This document shows, piece after piece, positions 33,768 to 42,247 of a stretch of DNA of 64,000 bases. Below the pieces are notes generated by a model. The model searched no databases, had not been told where the DNA came from, and saw only the letters and a list, made by a program, of their open reading frames with translations. This DNA comes from Streptomyces platensis (GTDB taxonomy: Bacteria; Actinomycetota; Actinomycetes; Streptomycetales; Streptomycetaceae): the NCBI RefSeq assembly GCF_008704855.1, contig NZ_CP023691.1:5270001-5334000 (forward strand). Direction: 5' to 3'. Numbering within the stretch: the stretch's first letter is position 1; the number at the start of each line of letters is the position of its first letter. The translations under genes and the position numbers were made by a program.

Positions 33768-33816
33768 GGGGCCGGTGTGTGGGACGTAAAGCGAAGCAGT
33801 CCCACACACCGGCCCC
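33768..33816. repeat. Constant-loop hairpin, copy C
   Basis: Arms GGGGCCGGTGTGTGGGAC (33768-33785) and its complement (33799-33816), 18 bp, around the loop GTAAAGCGAAGCA (33786-33798). The stem is close to copy A but differs by paired changes that keep complementarity, and it has the same GGA/GGA interruption outside. Confidence 0.88.
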
Positions 33817-33947
33817 GGAGGTCCGTCACCGCACCCACAAACCACCTGGCCCGCCGCAGGCGCAACGGCGAGGTCCCAGACGACGGGACAGCCGAAAACG
33901 TGGGCCGAAGGCAAAGCGCAGCGGACCGGCCGGACAGTCGAAAAGAC

Positions 33948-35051
33948 CTACCGAGGCGCGATGTCGTCATAGCCCGCGATCTCCCGCGGGCTACGCGCAT
34001 TGGGGCCCACGTATCGGGCCGACGGCCGCACCAGTCGGCCCGTCCGCTTCTGTTCCAGGATGTGCGCGCTCCAGCCCGCCGTGCGGGCGCAGGTGAACAT
34101 GGAGGTGAACATGTGCGCGGGAACCTCGGCGAAGTCGAGGACGATGGCGGCCCAGAACTCGACGTTGGTGGCCAGCACCCGGTCGGGGCGGCGGCTGCGG
34201 AGCTCCTGGAGGGCGGCCTTCTCCAGTGCCTCGGCGACCTCGAAGCGGGGGGCGCCCAGTTCCTTGGCGGTGCGCCGCAGCACCCGGGCGCGGGGGTCCT
34301 CGGCGCGGTAGACCCGGTGGCCGAAGCCCATCAGCCGGCCGCCCTTGTCCAGCGCCTGCCGGACGTAGGCCGACGCGTCGCCGGTCCGCTCGACGTCCTC
34401 GATCATGCCGAGGACGCGGGAGGGCGCACCGCCGTGCAGCGGGCCGGACATCGCGCCGACCGCACCGGACAGTGCGGCCGCCACATCCGCGCCGGTGGAG
34501 GCGATGGAGCGGGCGGTGAACGTGGAGGGGTTCATGCCGTGCTCGGCGGCCGAGGTCCAGTAGGCGTCGACGGCCTTGACGTGCTGCGGGTCCGGCTCAC
34601 CGCGCCAGCGCCGCATGAAGCGCTCCACGATGGTCTCCGCCTTGTCGATCTCCTTCTGCGGCACCATCGGCAGGCCCGGCCCGCGGGCGGACTGGGCCAC
34701 GTACGACAGCGCCATCACCGCGGCACGGGCGAGGTCGTCCCGGGCCGTCCGCTCGTCGATGTCCAGCAGCGGCTTGAGGCCCCATACGGGCGCGAGCATG
34801 GCGAGCGCCGACTGCACATCGACCCGGATGTCACCGGAGTGCACCGGGATGGGGAAGGGCTCCGCGGGCGGCAGTCCGGGGTTGAACGCCCCGTCGACCA
34901 GCAGCCCCCAGACGTTTCCGAAGGACACCTTGCCGACGAGATCTTCGATGTCCACACCGCGGTAGCGGAGCGAACCGCCTTCCTTATCCGGCTCGGCGAT
35001 CTCCGTCTCGAACGCGATGATTCCTTCGAGCCCGGGTACGAAGTCGGACAT
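33948..35051 (-). CDS. Citrate synthase 2 (CitA/PrpC-like)
   Basis: 367 residues, short bacterial form. Conserved active-site segments: GPLHGGAPSRVLGM (His), GFGHRVYRAEDPRARVLR (His), and the Asp-containing WAAIVLDFAEVP. It condenses oxaloacetate with acetyl-CoA (or propionyl-CoA for methylcitrate synthases; the two are hard to separate by eye). ATG 35051 has GAGGAG upstream. It is divergent from pdxH and convergent with the catabolic operon across the big inverted repeat. Confidence 0.93.
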   Translation of the reverse strand: MSDFVPGLEGIIAFETEIAEPDKEGGSLRYRGVDIEDLVGKVSFGNVWGLLVDGAFNPGLPPAEPFPIPVHSGDIRVDVQSALAMLAPVWGLKPLLDIDERTARDDLARAAVMALSYVAQSARGPGLPMVPQKEIDKAETIVERFMRRWRGEPDPQHVKAVDAYWTSAAEHGMNPSTFTARSIASTGADVAAALSGAVGAMSGPLHGGAPSRVLGMIEDVERTGDASAYVRQALDKGGRLMGFGHRVYRAEDPRARVLRRTAKELGAPRFEVAEALEKAALQELRSRRPDRVLATNVEFWAAIVLDFAEVPAHMFTSMFTCARTAGWSAHILEQKRTGRLVRPSARYVGPNARSPREIAGYDDIAPR

Positions 35052-35472
35052 CAGGCAGCTCCTCAAGATGGGGACGGCAAACGGTCCGTGACCAGCTGCC
35101 GTGCGGTCGAGTCTCTGGTGTGCGGTGCCGGTGCGGCTCCGCGGCTGCGCCGGCAGCTCGCGGTCCGTACCGGTCACCCCGGTGATGCCCCGCCAGGGCG
35201 TGGGTCACGCGACGGTCGTGCCCGCAGTGGTCGGGCCGCGGGCGGGCAGGTGCGCTGGTGCGCCCCGTCAGGCCGGACGGACACGATAGCTCTCCCCGCC
35301 CGGGGGTCACAGGGGGTCTGCCCCTGATTGTGGCGGGTCCCTCACCTGCGCGGAGGGGTGCGACCCGCGCACCGGTCGATCTGCTGTCGGGAGGGTTACG
35401 GCCGGTCGACGAGGGGCAGACTTCCGCCCCTCCCGGCTGACCGCGTCAGACCGGGTGTTGCAAGATGAGGCC
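35052..35472. promoter_or_regulatory. Divergent control region citrate synthase/pdxH
   Basis: 421 bases without a convincing gene. Seen: an imperfect GC-rich dyad around 35135-35165, and GAGGGGC (35411-35417) paired with GCCCCTC (35426-35432) about 45 bases before the pdxH start. No clear -35/-10 pair was recognised. Confidence 0.4.
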
Positions 35473-36144
35473 GTGCACCCCGCCGACGCGCCTCATGCCG
35501 AGACCCCCGACCCCTCCTCCATGCGTGCCCACTACCGCGCCGAGGGGCTCGTCGAGTCCGACCTCGCCGCCAGCCCGTACGACCAGTTCGCGCGCTGGTT
35601 CAAGGACGCGACAGTGGCCGGTCTGCACGAGCCGAACGCGATGGTCGTCTCGACCGTGGACCCGGCGGGCCGGCCGAGTTCACGGACCGTCCTGCTGAAG
35701 GCGTTCGATGGCCGCGGCTTCGTGTTCTTCACGAACTACAACAGCCGGAAGGGGCGGGAACTGGCCGAAAATCCGGCCATCTCGCTGCTGTTCCCCTGGC
35801 ATCCGCTCGCCCGCCAGGTCGTGGTGACCGGCACCGCGGAGCGCATCGGCCGGGACGAGACCGCCGCCTACTTCCGCACCCGCCCGCACGGCTCCCAGCT
35901 GGGCGCCTGGGCCAGCGACCAGTCCGCCCGGGTCGCCTCGCGCGACGAACTGGAGCGTGCCTACGAGGAATTGGCGGCCCGCTATCCGGAGGGCGAGCAG
36001 GTGCCGGCGCCGCCGCACTGGGGCGGCTACCGGATCGCCGCCGAGACGGTCGAGTTCTGGCAGGGCCGGCTCAACCGGCTGCACGACCGGCTGCGGTACG
36101 TGCGGGCGGGCGCCGGCTGGAGCGTGGAGCGCCTGGCGCCCTGA
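35473..36144 (+). CDS. pdxH: Pyridoxamine 5'-phosphate oxidase
   Basis: About 223 residues. The FMN-binding core [20 protein letters not shown] continues [21 protein letters not shown]-terminal [20 protein letters not shown] and RLHDRL are the classic PdxH dimerisation domain. It oxidises PNP or PMP to PLP in the salvage or final step. The start is uncertain: GTG 35473 or GTG 35455; neither has a strong ribosome site. The neighbours (SIS, DtxR, citrate synthase) fit a conserved Streptomyces core segment. Confidence 0.94.
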   Translation: MHPADAPHAETPDPSSMRAHYRAEGLVESDLAASPYDQFARWFKDATVAGLHEPNAMVVSTVDPAGRPSSRTVLLKAFDGRGFVFFTNYNSRKGRELAENPAISLLFPWHPLARQVVVTGTAERIGRDETAAYFRTRPHGSQLGAWASDQSARVASRDELERAYEELAARYPEGEQVPAPPHWGGYRIAAETVEFWQGRLNRLHDRLRYVRAGAGWSVERLAP

Positions 36145-36565
36145 GGGCGGGTGCCGCCGGGGCCCGCAGGGTTGTGCGCCTGTCGTGTTGCGCAGACGCA
36201 GACGACCCGCGGGCTCGTTCCTCCGCGCTGTGTCGCGCGAAGGGCCGGTCGGACGAACCGGCAGCCCGCGGGTCGGGTGACTGCTTGGGATTGGCCGGCT
36301 GCGCATCTCAAGGATGCGCTGGTCCGGCGCTGCACTGCGGTGAAGCGACGGGCCGCTAGCCCGCAGCCACCTCACGCGTCCGGTGCGAAATCATCTGCCG
36401 AACCACCTCCCTTCTCGTGTGCTCAACACACTAGGAAGACGTCCGGCCGCACACAAGGGAATTTCCCCTTGGCAACGATTTCCGCGAATCCCGTGTGTGC
36501 TGTGTCACGTTCCAGTTGAATGTTCCCAGGTGGAGCATGTGTGGCCGCGTTCGTGAGGGGTGCCA
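36145..36565. other. Intergenic region before the PAS gene
   Basis: 421 bases with no gene of convincing codon bias. A dyad GACCCGCGGGCT (36204-36215) / AGCCCGCGGGTC (36263-36274) encloses a smaller GCCGGT/ACCGGC stem and may terminate pdxH. An AT-richer part at 36415-36500 probably holds the PAS gene promoter. Confidence 0.45.
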
Positions 36566-38104
36566 GTGACTGCTTCGTCAGCTTCTTCCGCCGCGTCGGC
36601 CTCGGCGCGCTGCGCCGCCGACGAGACCGAGGACTCGGGTCTGCTCGCCGCGCTGCTGGACGGTATGGACGCCGCCCTGGTCGCGTTCGCCGCGGACGGC
36701 ACGGTCACCCACTGGAACCACGAGGCCGAGCGCATTCTGGGCTGGACCACTGCCGAGGTCGTCGGCCGTACGGGCCTGACCGGCTGGGCGGTCCGCAAGG
36801 AGGACGCCGACGGGATCGAGGCCGCACTGGCGGCCGCGATGCGCTCCCCGGGCCGCCAGGTCCATGAGTTCGCCCTGCTGACCAAGGACGGCCACCGCGT
36901 ACTCGTCCGCACCCAGTCCTCCGCGGTCCGCGCCCCCGGCGGCCGGGTCGCGGGGGTGTACTGCGCCTTCAGCGAGGTGCACACCCAGCTGGACCTGGAG
37001 CGGTCCATCGCGCTCAGCGAGGCGCTGTTCGAGGACGCGTCGTGGGGCGTGGTGCTGATCGACGCCGATCTGCGGCCCGCGGTCGTCAACGCGCACGCCG
37101 CCCGTGCCCTCGGCGTGGGGCGCACGGCCCTGCTGGGCCGCCCCCTGGGCGAGCTGCTGGCGCAGGGTGTCGAGGAGCTGGAGTGCGCCCTTCAGCACGT
37201 CCTCGCCGAGGGCGCGCCGCCGGCCGTCAGCGAGCTGTGGGTGACGCTGCGCGCCGAGGAGGCCGAGGTGCCGCGCCGGTGCTGGCGCAGCGGCTTCGTC
37301 CGGCTGGCCTCGCCGCTGGCGGAGGAGCCGGTACCGCTGGGCGTGGCCTGGCTCTTCCAGGACGTCACGGCCACCAAGCGCGCCGAGCAGGAGAACTCCC
37401 TGCTGCGCTTCCGTGCCCAGCAGCTCCACCGCGCCGGCCGGGCGGCCGCGGACTGCCCGGACCCGGCCGAGGCCGCCGCGGTCCACCTCGACTTCGCCCT
37501 GGCGGGCTTCGCCGACCACGGCCTGGTCGACCTCGCCGCGACACCCGCGCCCGCACCGTTCGGGACGGTCGCCGAGGGCGATGCGCTCGACGCGTACGAG
37601 ACGGAGGGCGCGGCGGGCGCGTGGAGCGCGGAGCCCGCGGCGGGCGCGGCGGGTGGTGCCGAGCCGGGGTCCGGGGCCGGGGAGACCGCTGCCACCGGCA
37701 CGGACGCCGGGCGCCGTACGGCGGCGGGCACGCCCCGGCTGGTGCGGGCGCTGGCCTCCCCGGCCGGTTCGCCCGGCCCGTCCGGGACGCCGGCGGCGAC
37801 CGGCATTCCCGTGCCCTATATGCCGGGCCATCCGGCGCTCCAGGCGTACGAGCGGCGCGGTTCGGTGCGGACCAGCGCCGGGCCCGCCTCGCCCGAGGGC
37901 TGGGCTGCGGCCCGTCGTTGGCCGGACGGCACGGTGCACGGGCTGTGCGTGGTGCTGTGCAGCCGCGGCCGCCGGCTCGGCGTCGCCACCTTTCTGCGGG
38001 CGCCCGCCCGCCGCCCGTTCGACCGCGCGGACGCGGACTACGCCGAGGAGGTCGCGGCCCGGATCGCGGCGGCCCTGGATCTCGCGGGTGCGGCCTCGCG
38101 CTGA
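36566..38104 (+). CDS. PAS-domain sensory protein with GAF-like C-terminus
   Basis: About 512 residues. PAS 1 (about 25-130: LLDGMDAALVAFAADGTVTH, then WNHEAERILGWTTAEVVG) and PAS 2 (about 145-265: SWGVVLIDADLRPAVVNAHA; WLFQDVTATKRAEQE) precede a long low-complexity Ala/Gly/Pro linker (about 330-415) and a GAF-like end (about 430-510: RRPFDRADADYAEEVAARIA). No kinase, phosphatase or HTH output is visible, so it may signal by protein contact. GTG 36566 has GAGGGG 5 bases upstream and is preferred over GTG 36560. It is convergent with the SIS gene. Confidence 0.82.
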   Translation: MTASSASSAASASARCAADETEDSGLLAALLDGMDAALVAFAADGTVTHWNHEAERILGWTTAEVVGRTGLTGWAVRKEDADGIEAALAAAMRSPGRQVHEFALLTKDGHRVLVRTQSSAVRAPGGRVAGVYCAFSEVHTQLDLERSIALSEALFEDASWGVVLIDADLRPAVVNAHAARALGVGRTALLGRPLGELLAQGVEELECALQHVLAEGAPPAVSELWVTLRAEEAEVPRRCWRSGFVRLASPLAEEPVPLGVAWLFQDVTATKRAEQENSLLRFRAQQLHRAGRAAADCPDPAEAAAVHLDFALAGFADHGLVDLAATPAPAPFGTVAEGDALDAYETEGAAGAWSAEPAAGAAGGAEPGSGAGETAATGTDAGRRTAAGTPRLVRALASPAGSPGPSGTPAATGIPVPYMPGHPALQAYERRGSVRTSAGPASPEGWAAARRWPDGTVHGLCVVLCSRGRRLGVATFLRAPARRPFDRADADYAEEVAARIAAALDLAGAASR

Positions 38105-38117
38105 GCGCGCCGGCCGC

Positions 38118-38885
38118 TCACTGCCGGTAGAAGATCCGGTCCGCGTAGGCGCTCATCACCCCGGCGTTCCAGTCGTGCCCGCCGTCGACGTTCCCGGAGC
38201 GCAGCAGCGGCGGTTCGATGCCCCGTTCGGCGAGGGTGCCCGCGGCCGTCGCCACCACGGCCTGCATGATCGCGCTGGTGACGACGGTGGACGCGGGGGC
38301 GAACGGCGCGTCGATGCCCTTCAGCGTCAGCTCCGCGTCACCGACCGGGATCCGGCTGTCCAGCACGAGATCGCAGTGGTCCTTGAGGAAGTCCCCGGAG
38401 GCGTGCCGGGACGTGGTGGCCTCCGCGTACGCCATCGACGTCACACCGATGACCTTGATGCCGAGTGCGCGGGCGTGCCGAGCCATTTCGACCGGCAGCG
38501 CATTGCGCCCGGAGAGCGAGATGATCACCAGCACATCGCCGGGCTCCAGCGGGCTGGTGTCCAATACGGCCCCGGCCAGCCCGTCGACCCGTTCCAGCGC
38601 GCTGCCGAGGGTCGCGGGCCGCACGTCCACGCCGACCACGCCCGGGACGGAGAGCAGATTCATGATCGCCAGGCCGCCCGCGCGGTAGACGGTGTCCTGG
38701 GCGGGGAGCGAGGAGTGCCCGGCACCGAAGGAGAAGACCCGGCCGCCCGCCGCGACGGTGTCCGCGATCAGCGTTCCGGCGGCGGTGATCCGGTCGCCCT
38801 CCTCGTCGCGGACCCGCCGCAGCAGGTCGATCGCGGCGTCGAAGTACTTCCCGGCCAGCCGGTCGCTCCGGTCGCTCTCAGCCAT
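38118..38885 (-). CDS. SIS-domain sugar-phosphate isomerase/binding protein
   Basis: 255 residues of the UPF0309-like SIS family. GGRVFSFGAGHSSLPAQDTV (about 47-66) and LVIISLSGRNALPVEMARHA (about 118-137) are the phosphosugar-binding segments. It may act on an amino-sugar phosphate or as a regulator; the substrate is unknown. ATG 38885 is the natural start. It is divergent from the DtxR gene. Confidence 0.9.
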   Translation of the reverse strand: MAESDRSDRLAGKYFDAAIDLLRRVRDEEGDRITAAGTLIADTVAAGGRVFSFGAGHSSLPAQDTVYRAGGLAIMNLLSVPGVVGVDVRPATLGSALERVDGLAGAVLDTSPLEPGDVLVIISLSGRNALPVEMARHARALGIKVIGVTSMAYAEATTSRHASGDFLKDHCDLVLDSRIPVGDAELTLKGIDAPFAPASTVVTSAIMQAVVATAAGTLAERGIEPPLLRSGNVDGGHDWNAGVMSAYADRIFYRQ

Positions 38886-39008
38886 TGCCGCGGGCCCCTC
38901 TCGTCGGATCTCGGCGCATTTGATCAGTGGCGCGGATCACGTTGCGGTCTGGACCAGTGCCCTGTCAATACGGCCGGGACGGCCCGGTGCGTGGACGAGG
39001 CGGCACCG

Positions 39009-39031
39009 TTGTCAGTGGGATGCGTCAGAAT
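39009..39031 (+). promoter_or_regulatory. RecA-NDp-like promoter upstream of the DtxR gene
   Basis: TTGTCAGTG (39009-39017), eight bases, then CAGAAT (39026-39031), 40 bases before the start codon. The -35 block is identical to the tnpB promoter; the -10 deviates (C for T at its first base). It could be a damage-responsive or ordinary promoter. Confidence 0.45.
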
Positions 39032-39070
39032 TGAGTCCAGGGCCACCGCACCACACATCGAGGGGCACGC

Positions 39071-39763
39071 ATGTCCGGACTGATCGACACCACGGAGATG
39101 TATCTCCGCACCATCCTCGAGCTGGAAGAGGAGGGTGTGGTGCCCATGCGCGCCCGCATCGCGGAGCGGCTCGAACAGAGCGGCCCGACGGTGAGCCAGA
39201 CGGTGGCGCGCATGGAGCGAGACGGCCTGCTTCAGGTCGCGGGCGACCGTCATCTGGAGCTGACGGAGGAGGGCCGCCGGCTGGCGACGCGGGTGATGCG
39301 CAAGCACCGCCTCGCCGAGTGCCTGCTCGTCGACGTCATCGGGCTCGAATGGGAGCAGGTGCACGCCGAGGCGTGCCGCTGGGAGCATGTGATGAGCGAG
39401 GCGGTCGAGCGCCGCGTCGTGGAACTGCTGCGGCATCCCACGGAGTCCCCGTACGGCAACCCCATCCCGGGGCTGGAGGAGCTGGGCGAGAAGACCGGGG
39501 GCGACCCGTTCCTGGACGCCGGCATGGTGAGCCTGATGGACCTGGACGCCGGGGCCGAGGGGAAGACCGCCGTGGTGCGCCGGATCGGCGAGCCGATCCA
39601 GGCGGACGCCCAGCTGATGTACACGCTGCGGCGGGCCGGTGTGCAGCCGGGCGCCGTGGTGAGCGTGACGGAGTCGCCGGCCGGGGTGCTGGTCGGCAGC
39701 AGCGGCGAGGCCGCCGAGCTGGACTCCGAGATCGCCTCGCATGTCTTTGTCGCCAAGCGCTGA
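39071..39763 (+). CDS. DtxR-family iron-dependent regulator (DmdR/IdeR-like)
   Basis: 230 residues. HTH at 1-70 (DTTEMYLRTILELEEEGVVP, then RARIAERLEQSGPTVSQTVA). The metal residues fall at the same numbers as in DtxR: Met10, His79, Glu83, His98, Cys102, Glu105, His106, so both metal sites are present. The C-terminal SH3-like domain is complete. It represses siderophore and iron-uptake genes when iron is bound. From memory the S. coelicolor orthologue is dmdR1 (SCO4394). No obvious iron box was spotted in this window. Confidence 0.93.
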   Translation: MSGLIDTTEMYLRTILELEEEGVVPMRARIAERLEQSGPTVSQTVARMERDGLLQVAGDRHLELTEEGRRLATRVMRKHRLAECLLVDVIGLEWEQVHAEACRWEHVMSEAVERRVVELLRHPTESPYGNPIPGLEELGEKTGGDPFLDAGMVSLMDLDAGAEGKTAVVRRIGEPIQADAQLMYTLRRAGVQPGAVVSVTESPAGVLVGSSGEAAELDSEIASHVFVAKR

Positions 39764-40219
39764 CTCGGTTTCGGCTGGTTTCCTTTTCGCACGTCCGCCC
39801 ATATCTCGCCCACGAGCCCGCTGAGCTGCGCCGACGCGCCGTTCGGCGGGCTCGGCCCGTTCCTGCCCGCTGAACGGACTTGTGCGAATCCGTGCGATAC
39901 CGCCGGTCTCGTGCCACCCTGACGCATGGCCATGCATCGGCCTGTCCTGGCCAGGGAGGGGGCTCGGATGCATCCACATGTGCGGGAGACAGTCAGGGCC
40001 CCGGCGCTGCGAGCAGCCGGGGCCCTGCCTCCCCATGTCCCCCACCCCAGACCCGGAGCCCCGAGCTCCCAGGGTCTGTCCCCACGGGCCCCCTTCCCGG
40101 TAGGGCCCGCCTCCCGGCAAATGTCTCCCCGTGGCGGACGCGGCCAATCCTTGAGCGAGGTCACTCGAACGAGGGGTGTTTCGCGTCGGAACGGTGCGTT
40201 CGAATAGGGGTTCGATAGT
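39764..40219. other. Structured intergenic region before the alpha/beta-hydrolase gene
   Basis: 456 bases without a reliable gene. An AGGGCCCCGG/CCGGGGCCCT hairpin with an inner GCTG/CAGC (39995-40026) is followed by further inverted pairs (AGACCC/GGGTCT near 40050-40075; CCACGGG/CCCGTGG near 40082-40134). It probably holds the DtxR-gene terminator and a folded leader of the next gene. Confidence 0.55.
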
Positions 40220-41134
40220 GTGGAGCTGCTCAAGGGACGATTGGGGGTGCCAGGGCACATGGTGCGGCGCATCGATGTAGCAGGGGCCGGCGGCGTGCGA
40301 CTCGCCGCCTGGGAGTTCACCGACCCGCCCAAGATCGGCGGCGGGCTGGAGGAGGGCGAGCAGCGGCCGGGCGTACTGCTGCTCCACGGCCTGATGGGGC
40401 GCGCCTCGCACTGGGCGGCCACCGCACGCCGCCTGAGTGCCCGTCACCGCCCGGTCGCGCTGGATCAGCGTGGCCACGGCCGCAGCGAGAAGCCCGCCGA
40501 GGGGCCGTTCGACCGCGAGGCGTATGTCGATGACGCCATCGCCGCCATCGAGCAGCTCGGCCTCGCCCCGGTCGCCCTGGTCGGGCATGCCATGGGCGCC
40601 CTGACGGCCTGGCAGTTAGCGGCCCGGCGCCCGGATCTGGTCAGTGCGCTGGTCATCTGCGATATGCGGGCATCGGCGCTCGGCGCGGCCTCGCAGCGCG
40701 AATGGACCGAGTGGTTCCGGTCCTGGCCGGTGCCGTTCGCCACCCTCGCGGATGTCCGTAAGTGGTTCGGCGAGGACGATCCGACCCTGGAGCGGCCCAG
40801 ACCCGCCCGTGGGGAGTTCTTCGCCGAGGTGATGGCCGAGCGCGCCGACGGCTGGCGGCCCGTCTTCTCCCGCCGGCAGATGCTCAGCGCCCGGGAGACC
40901 TGGGTGCATGACGCCCACTGGGAGGAGCTCGCCCAGGTACCGTGTCCGGCCCTCGTGGTCCGCGGCCTCGATGCCGAACTCGGCCGCGCCGAGGCCCAGG
41001 AGATGGTCCGCGTGCTGCCCCGCGGCGCCTACGCCGAGATCCCCGACGCCGGACATCTGCTCCCGTGGGAACAGCCCGACGCCTGGTGCGCCGCCATCGA
41101 ACCGTTCCTCCATGCCGCCACGATGCCGGCGTAA
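40220..41134 (+). CDS. Alpha/beta-hydrolase-fold protein lacking the nucleophile Ser
   Basis: 304 residues from GTG 40220. The fold is clear: oxyanion HG in LLLHGLMGRASHW, VALDQRGHGRSEKP, the nucleophile-elbow position VALVGHAMGALTAWQLA, and the late acid and His (LVVRGLDAELGRAE; IPDAGHLLPWEQPDAW). The elbow reads G-H-A-M-G: Ala (codon GCC) replaces the Ser expected in GxSxG, so ordinary esterase or hydrolase chemistry is unlikely. Cofactor-free dioxygenase or decarboxylase-like, or non-catalytic, roles are possible. A folded leader precedes it. Confidence 0.85.
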   Translation: MELLKGRLGVPGHMVRRIDVAGAGGVRLAAWEFTDPPKIGGGLEEGEQRPGVLLLHGLMGRASHWAATARRLSARHRPVALDQRGHGRSEKPAEGPFDREAYVDDAIAAIEQLGLAPVALVGHAMGALTAWQLAARRPDLVSALVICDMRASALGAASQREWTEWFRSWPVPFATLADVRKWFGEDDPTLERPRPARGEFFAEVMAERADGWRPVFSRRQMLSARETWVHDAHWEELAQVPCPALVVRGLDAELGRAEAQEMVRVLPRGAYAEIPDAGHLLPWEQPDAWCAAIEPFLHAATMPA

Positions 41135-41142
41135 CGGCCCGC

Positions 41143-41180
41143 TGCCGTGCGCCACGGCCCTGAGGGCGTGGCGCACGGCA
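41143..41180. terminator. Bidirectional terminator
   Basis: TGCCGTGCGCCAC (41143-41155) plus GCCC pairs with GGGC plus GTGGCGCACGGCA (41164-41180) around a TGA loop, with one bulged G. It lies between the convergent hydrolase and lipoprotein genes. Confidence 0.85.
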
Positions 41181-41197
41181 TCCGGCCTGCCGTCGGC

Positions 41198-41812
41198 TCA
41201 GCCGGCGTTGTCGAACTTCCAGACCAGCGGCGAGCCGCTCTGGCCCTCACCCGCCCAGTGGACCTCCACGGACTTCGCGCCCTGGGGGATCATGTAGGTC
41301 TGGCAGATGGTGTGGCTCTGCCCCGCCTTCCAGTTCTCTATGTCCAGGGTGTCCTCACAGCCCGGACCGTCCTCGGCGGCACCGATCAGCAGACCGCCGC
41401 GCTGGCCGTCCGCGTAGATCTCGGACTCGTCGGCCACATCGGGCGATTCCTTGACGACGCCGCCGCCCTTGTTCGTGTACTTCACCCACGCGGTGGCCGC
41501 CACCAGGCCCTTGGCCCGCTTCGGGTCCGAGACCAGCTTCTTGGTCTCGGCCTCGGTGCTCACCTGCACCTTCTGCGCGGCGACCTCGTAAGTGATGGTC
41601 CCGCTGTCTTCCTTGAACTTCCCCGTACCGCCCTGACCGGCCTTCAGTTCACCGCTGTCCGCCGGGGCCGACGATCCCTTTTCCGTCTTGGTCTTGGGTG
41701 CGTCGTCGGTGGCGATGGCGCTCTTCTTGTTGCCGCCGCAGGCGGTCAGTGCCAGCGCCAGTACGGCGACGGGCGCGGCGGCGCGCAGCAAAGCGGTCTT
41801 CTTGTGCAGCAC
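41198..41812 (-). CDS. Secreted lipoprotein of unknown function
   Basis: 204 residues. A lipoprotein signal peptide (KKTALLRAAAPVAVLALALT) ends at the lipobox LTAC, then GGNKK; about 40 Ser/Thr/Lys/Asp-rich residues precede a beta-rich domain with two Cys (about 147 and 164) that could form a disulfide. GTG 41812 has AGGAGA 6 bases upstream. The domain is reminiscent of DUF4352-type immunoglobulin-like lipoproteins, but this is not firm. Anchored outside the membrane; role unknown. Confidence 0.8.
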   Translation of the reverse strand: MLHKKTALLRAAAPVAVLALALTACGGNKKSAIATDDAPKTKTEKGSSAPADSGELKAGQGGTGKFKEDSGTITYEVAAQKVQVSTEAETKKLVSDPKRAKGLVAATAWVKYTNKGGGVVKESPDVADESEIYADGQRGGLLIGAAEDGPGCEDTLDIENWKAGQSHTICQTYMIPQGAKSVEVHWAGEGQSGSPLVWKFDNAG

Positions 41813-42247
41813 AGCATTCTCCTGACAGACGTTTCCCCCGTCGCACCATTCAGTTCCCATGGATGCGCGAGCGGCCCCATGGGTGTGCGAACGGCTGTGT
41901 CAGCGGAGCATAGGAGGGGGCTTTCGGATTTGTCGAAACATTGCCGTGCGAGGGGCTCGCGACCGTCACCGGTGATTCGCGTGAAATTCCCGAAAAAGCT
42001 GGGGTGTTCTGCCGAGTGTTTGTCCAATTGGCGGTGAATTCAACGCGATTGATATACGGCATCAATTGCGGGAGAAATCTTCGAAAGCGGGGGTGGGGGT
42101 GCGGGGGTGGGGATTCCGGCTTCCGGCCGCCGGCTTTCGGCGGCCGGATGCGGGTTGTGGGCAGCGCGGGGTGGCACGGGGCGGCGGGCGTGGGCTGCCC
42201 GTCATGCCGCGGCGTGGGTGACCGAGCAGCCCGTAACCGTGGCCCGG
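41813..42247. other. Intergenic region with G-run cluster
   Basis: 435 bases without a gene. It is AT-richer near 41900-42080 (probable promoter of the lipoprotein gene), then has four close G-runs at 42089-42112 that fit a G-quadruplex pattern, then GC-rich sequence to the next stop codon. Confidence 0.5.

Larger units (their letters stand above)
33456..33924. repeat. Large imperfect inverted repeat with about 180-nt arms
   Basis: Collinear complementary blocks run inward: 33456-33470 with 33910-33924 (15 bp), 33480-33489 with 33890-33899 (10), 33493-33515 with 33849-33871 (23), 33539-33552 with 33823-33836 (14), and 33617-33634 with 33745-33762 (18). Each arm also carries one constant-loop hairpin (B left, C right). 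The centre (33635-33744) is unpaired. The whole 33406-33947 interval between convergent genes contains no credible gene. Confidence 0.82.

Noticed and set aside
36151-36519. Open frame in the pdxH-PAS gap
   Set aside because: No codon bias, ribosome site or recognisable protein; overlaps a dyad.
39968-40207. Frame starting MHPHVRETV with a good GGGAGGGGG ahead
   Set aside because: Third-position G/C only about 65% and the sequence folds into several hairpins; not convincing as coding.
39250-40422. Antisense frame over the DtxR gene, reminiscent of the adm gene described opposite dmdR1 in S. coelicolor
   Set aside because: No independent start signal or motif seen; long antisense frames are common here. 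Only expression data could support it.
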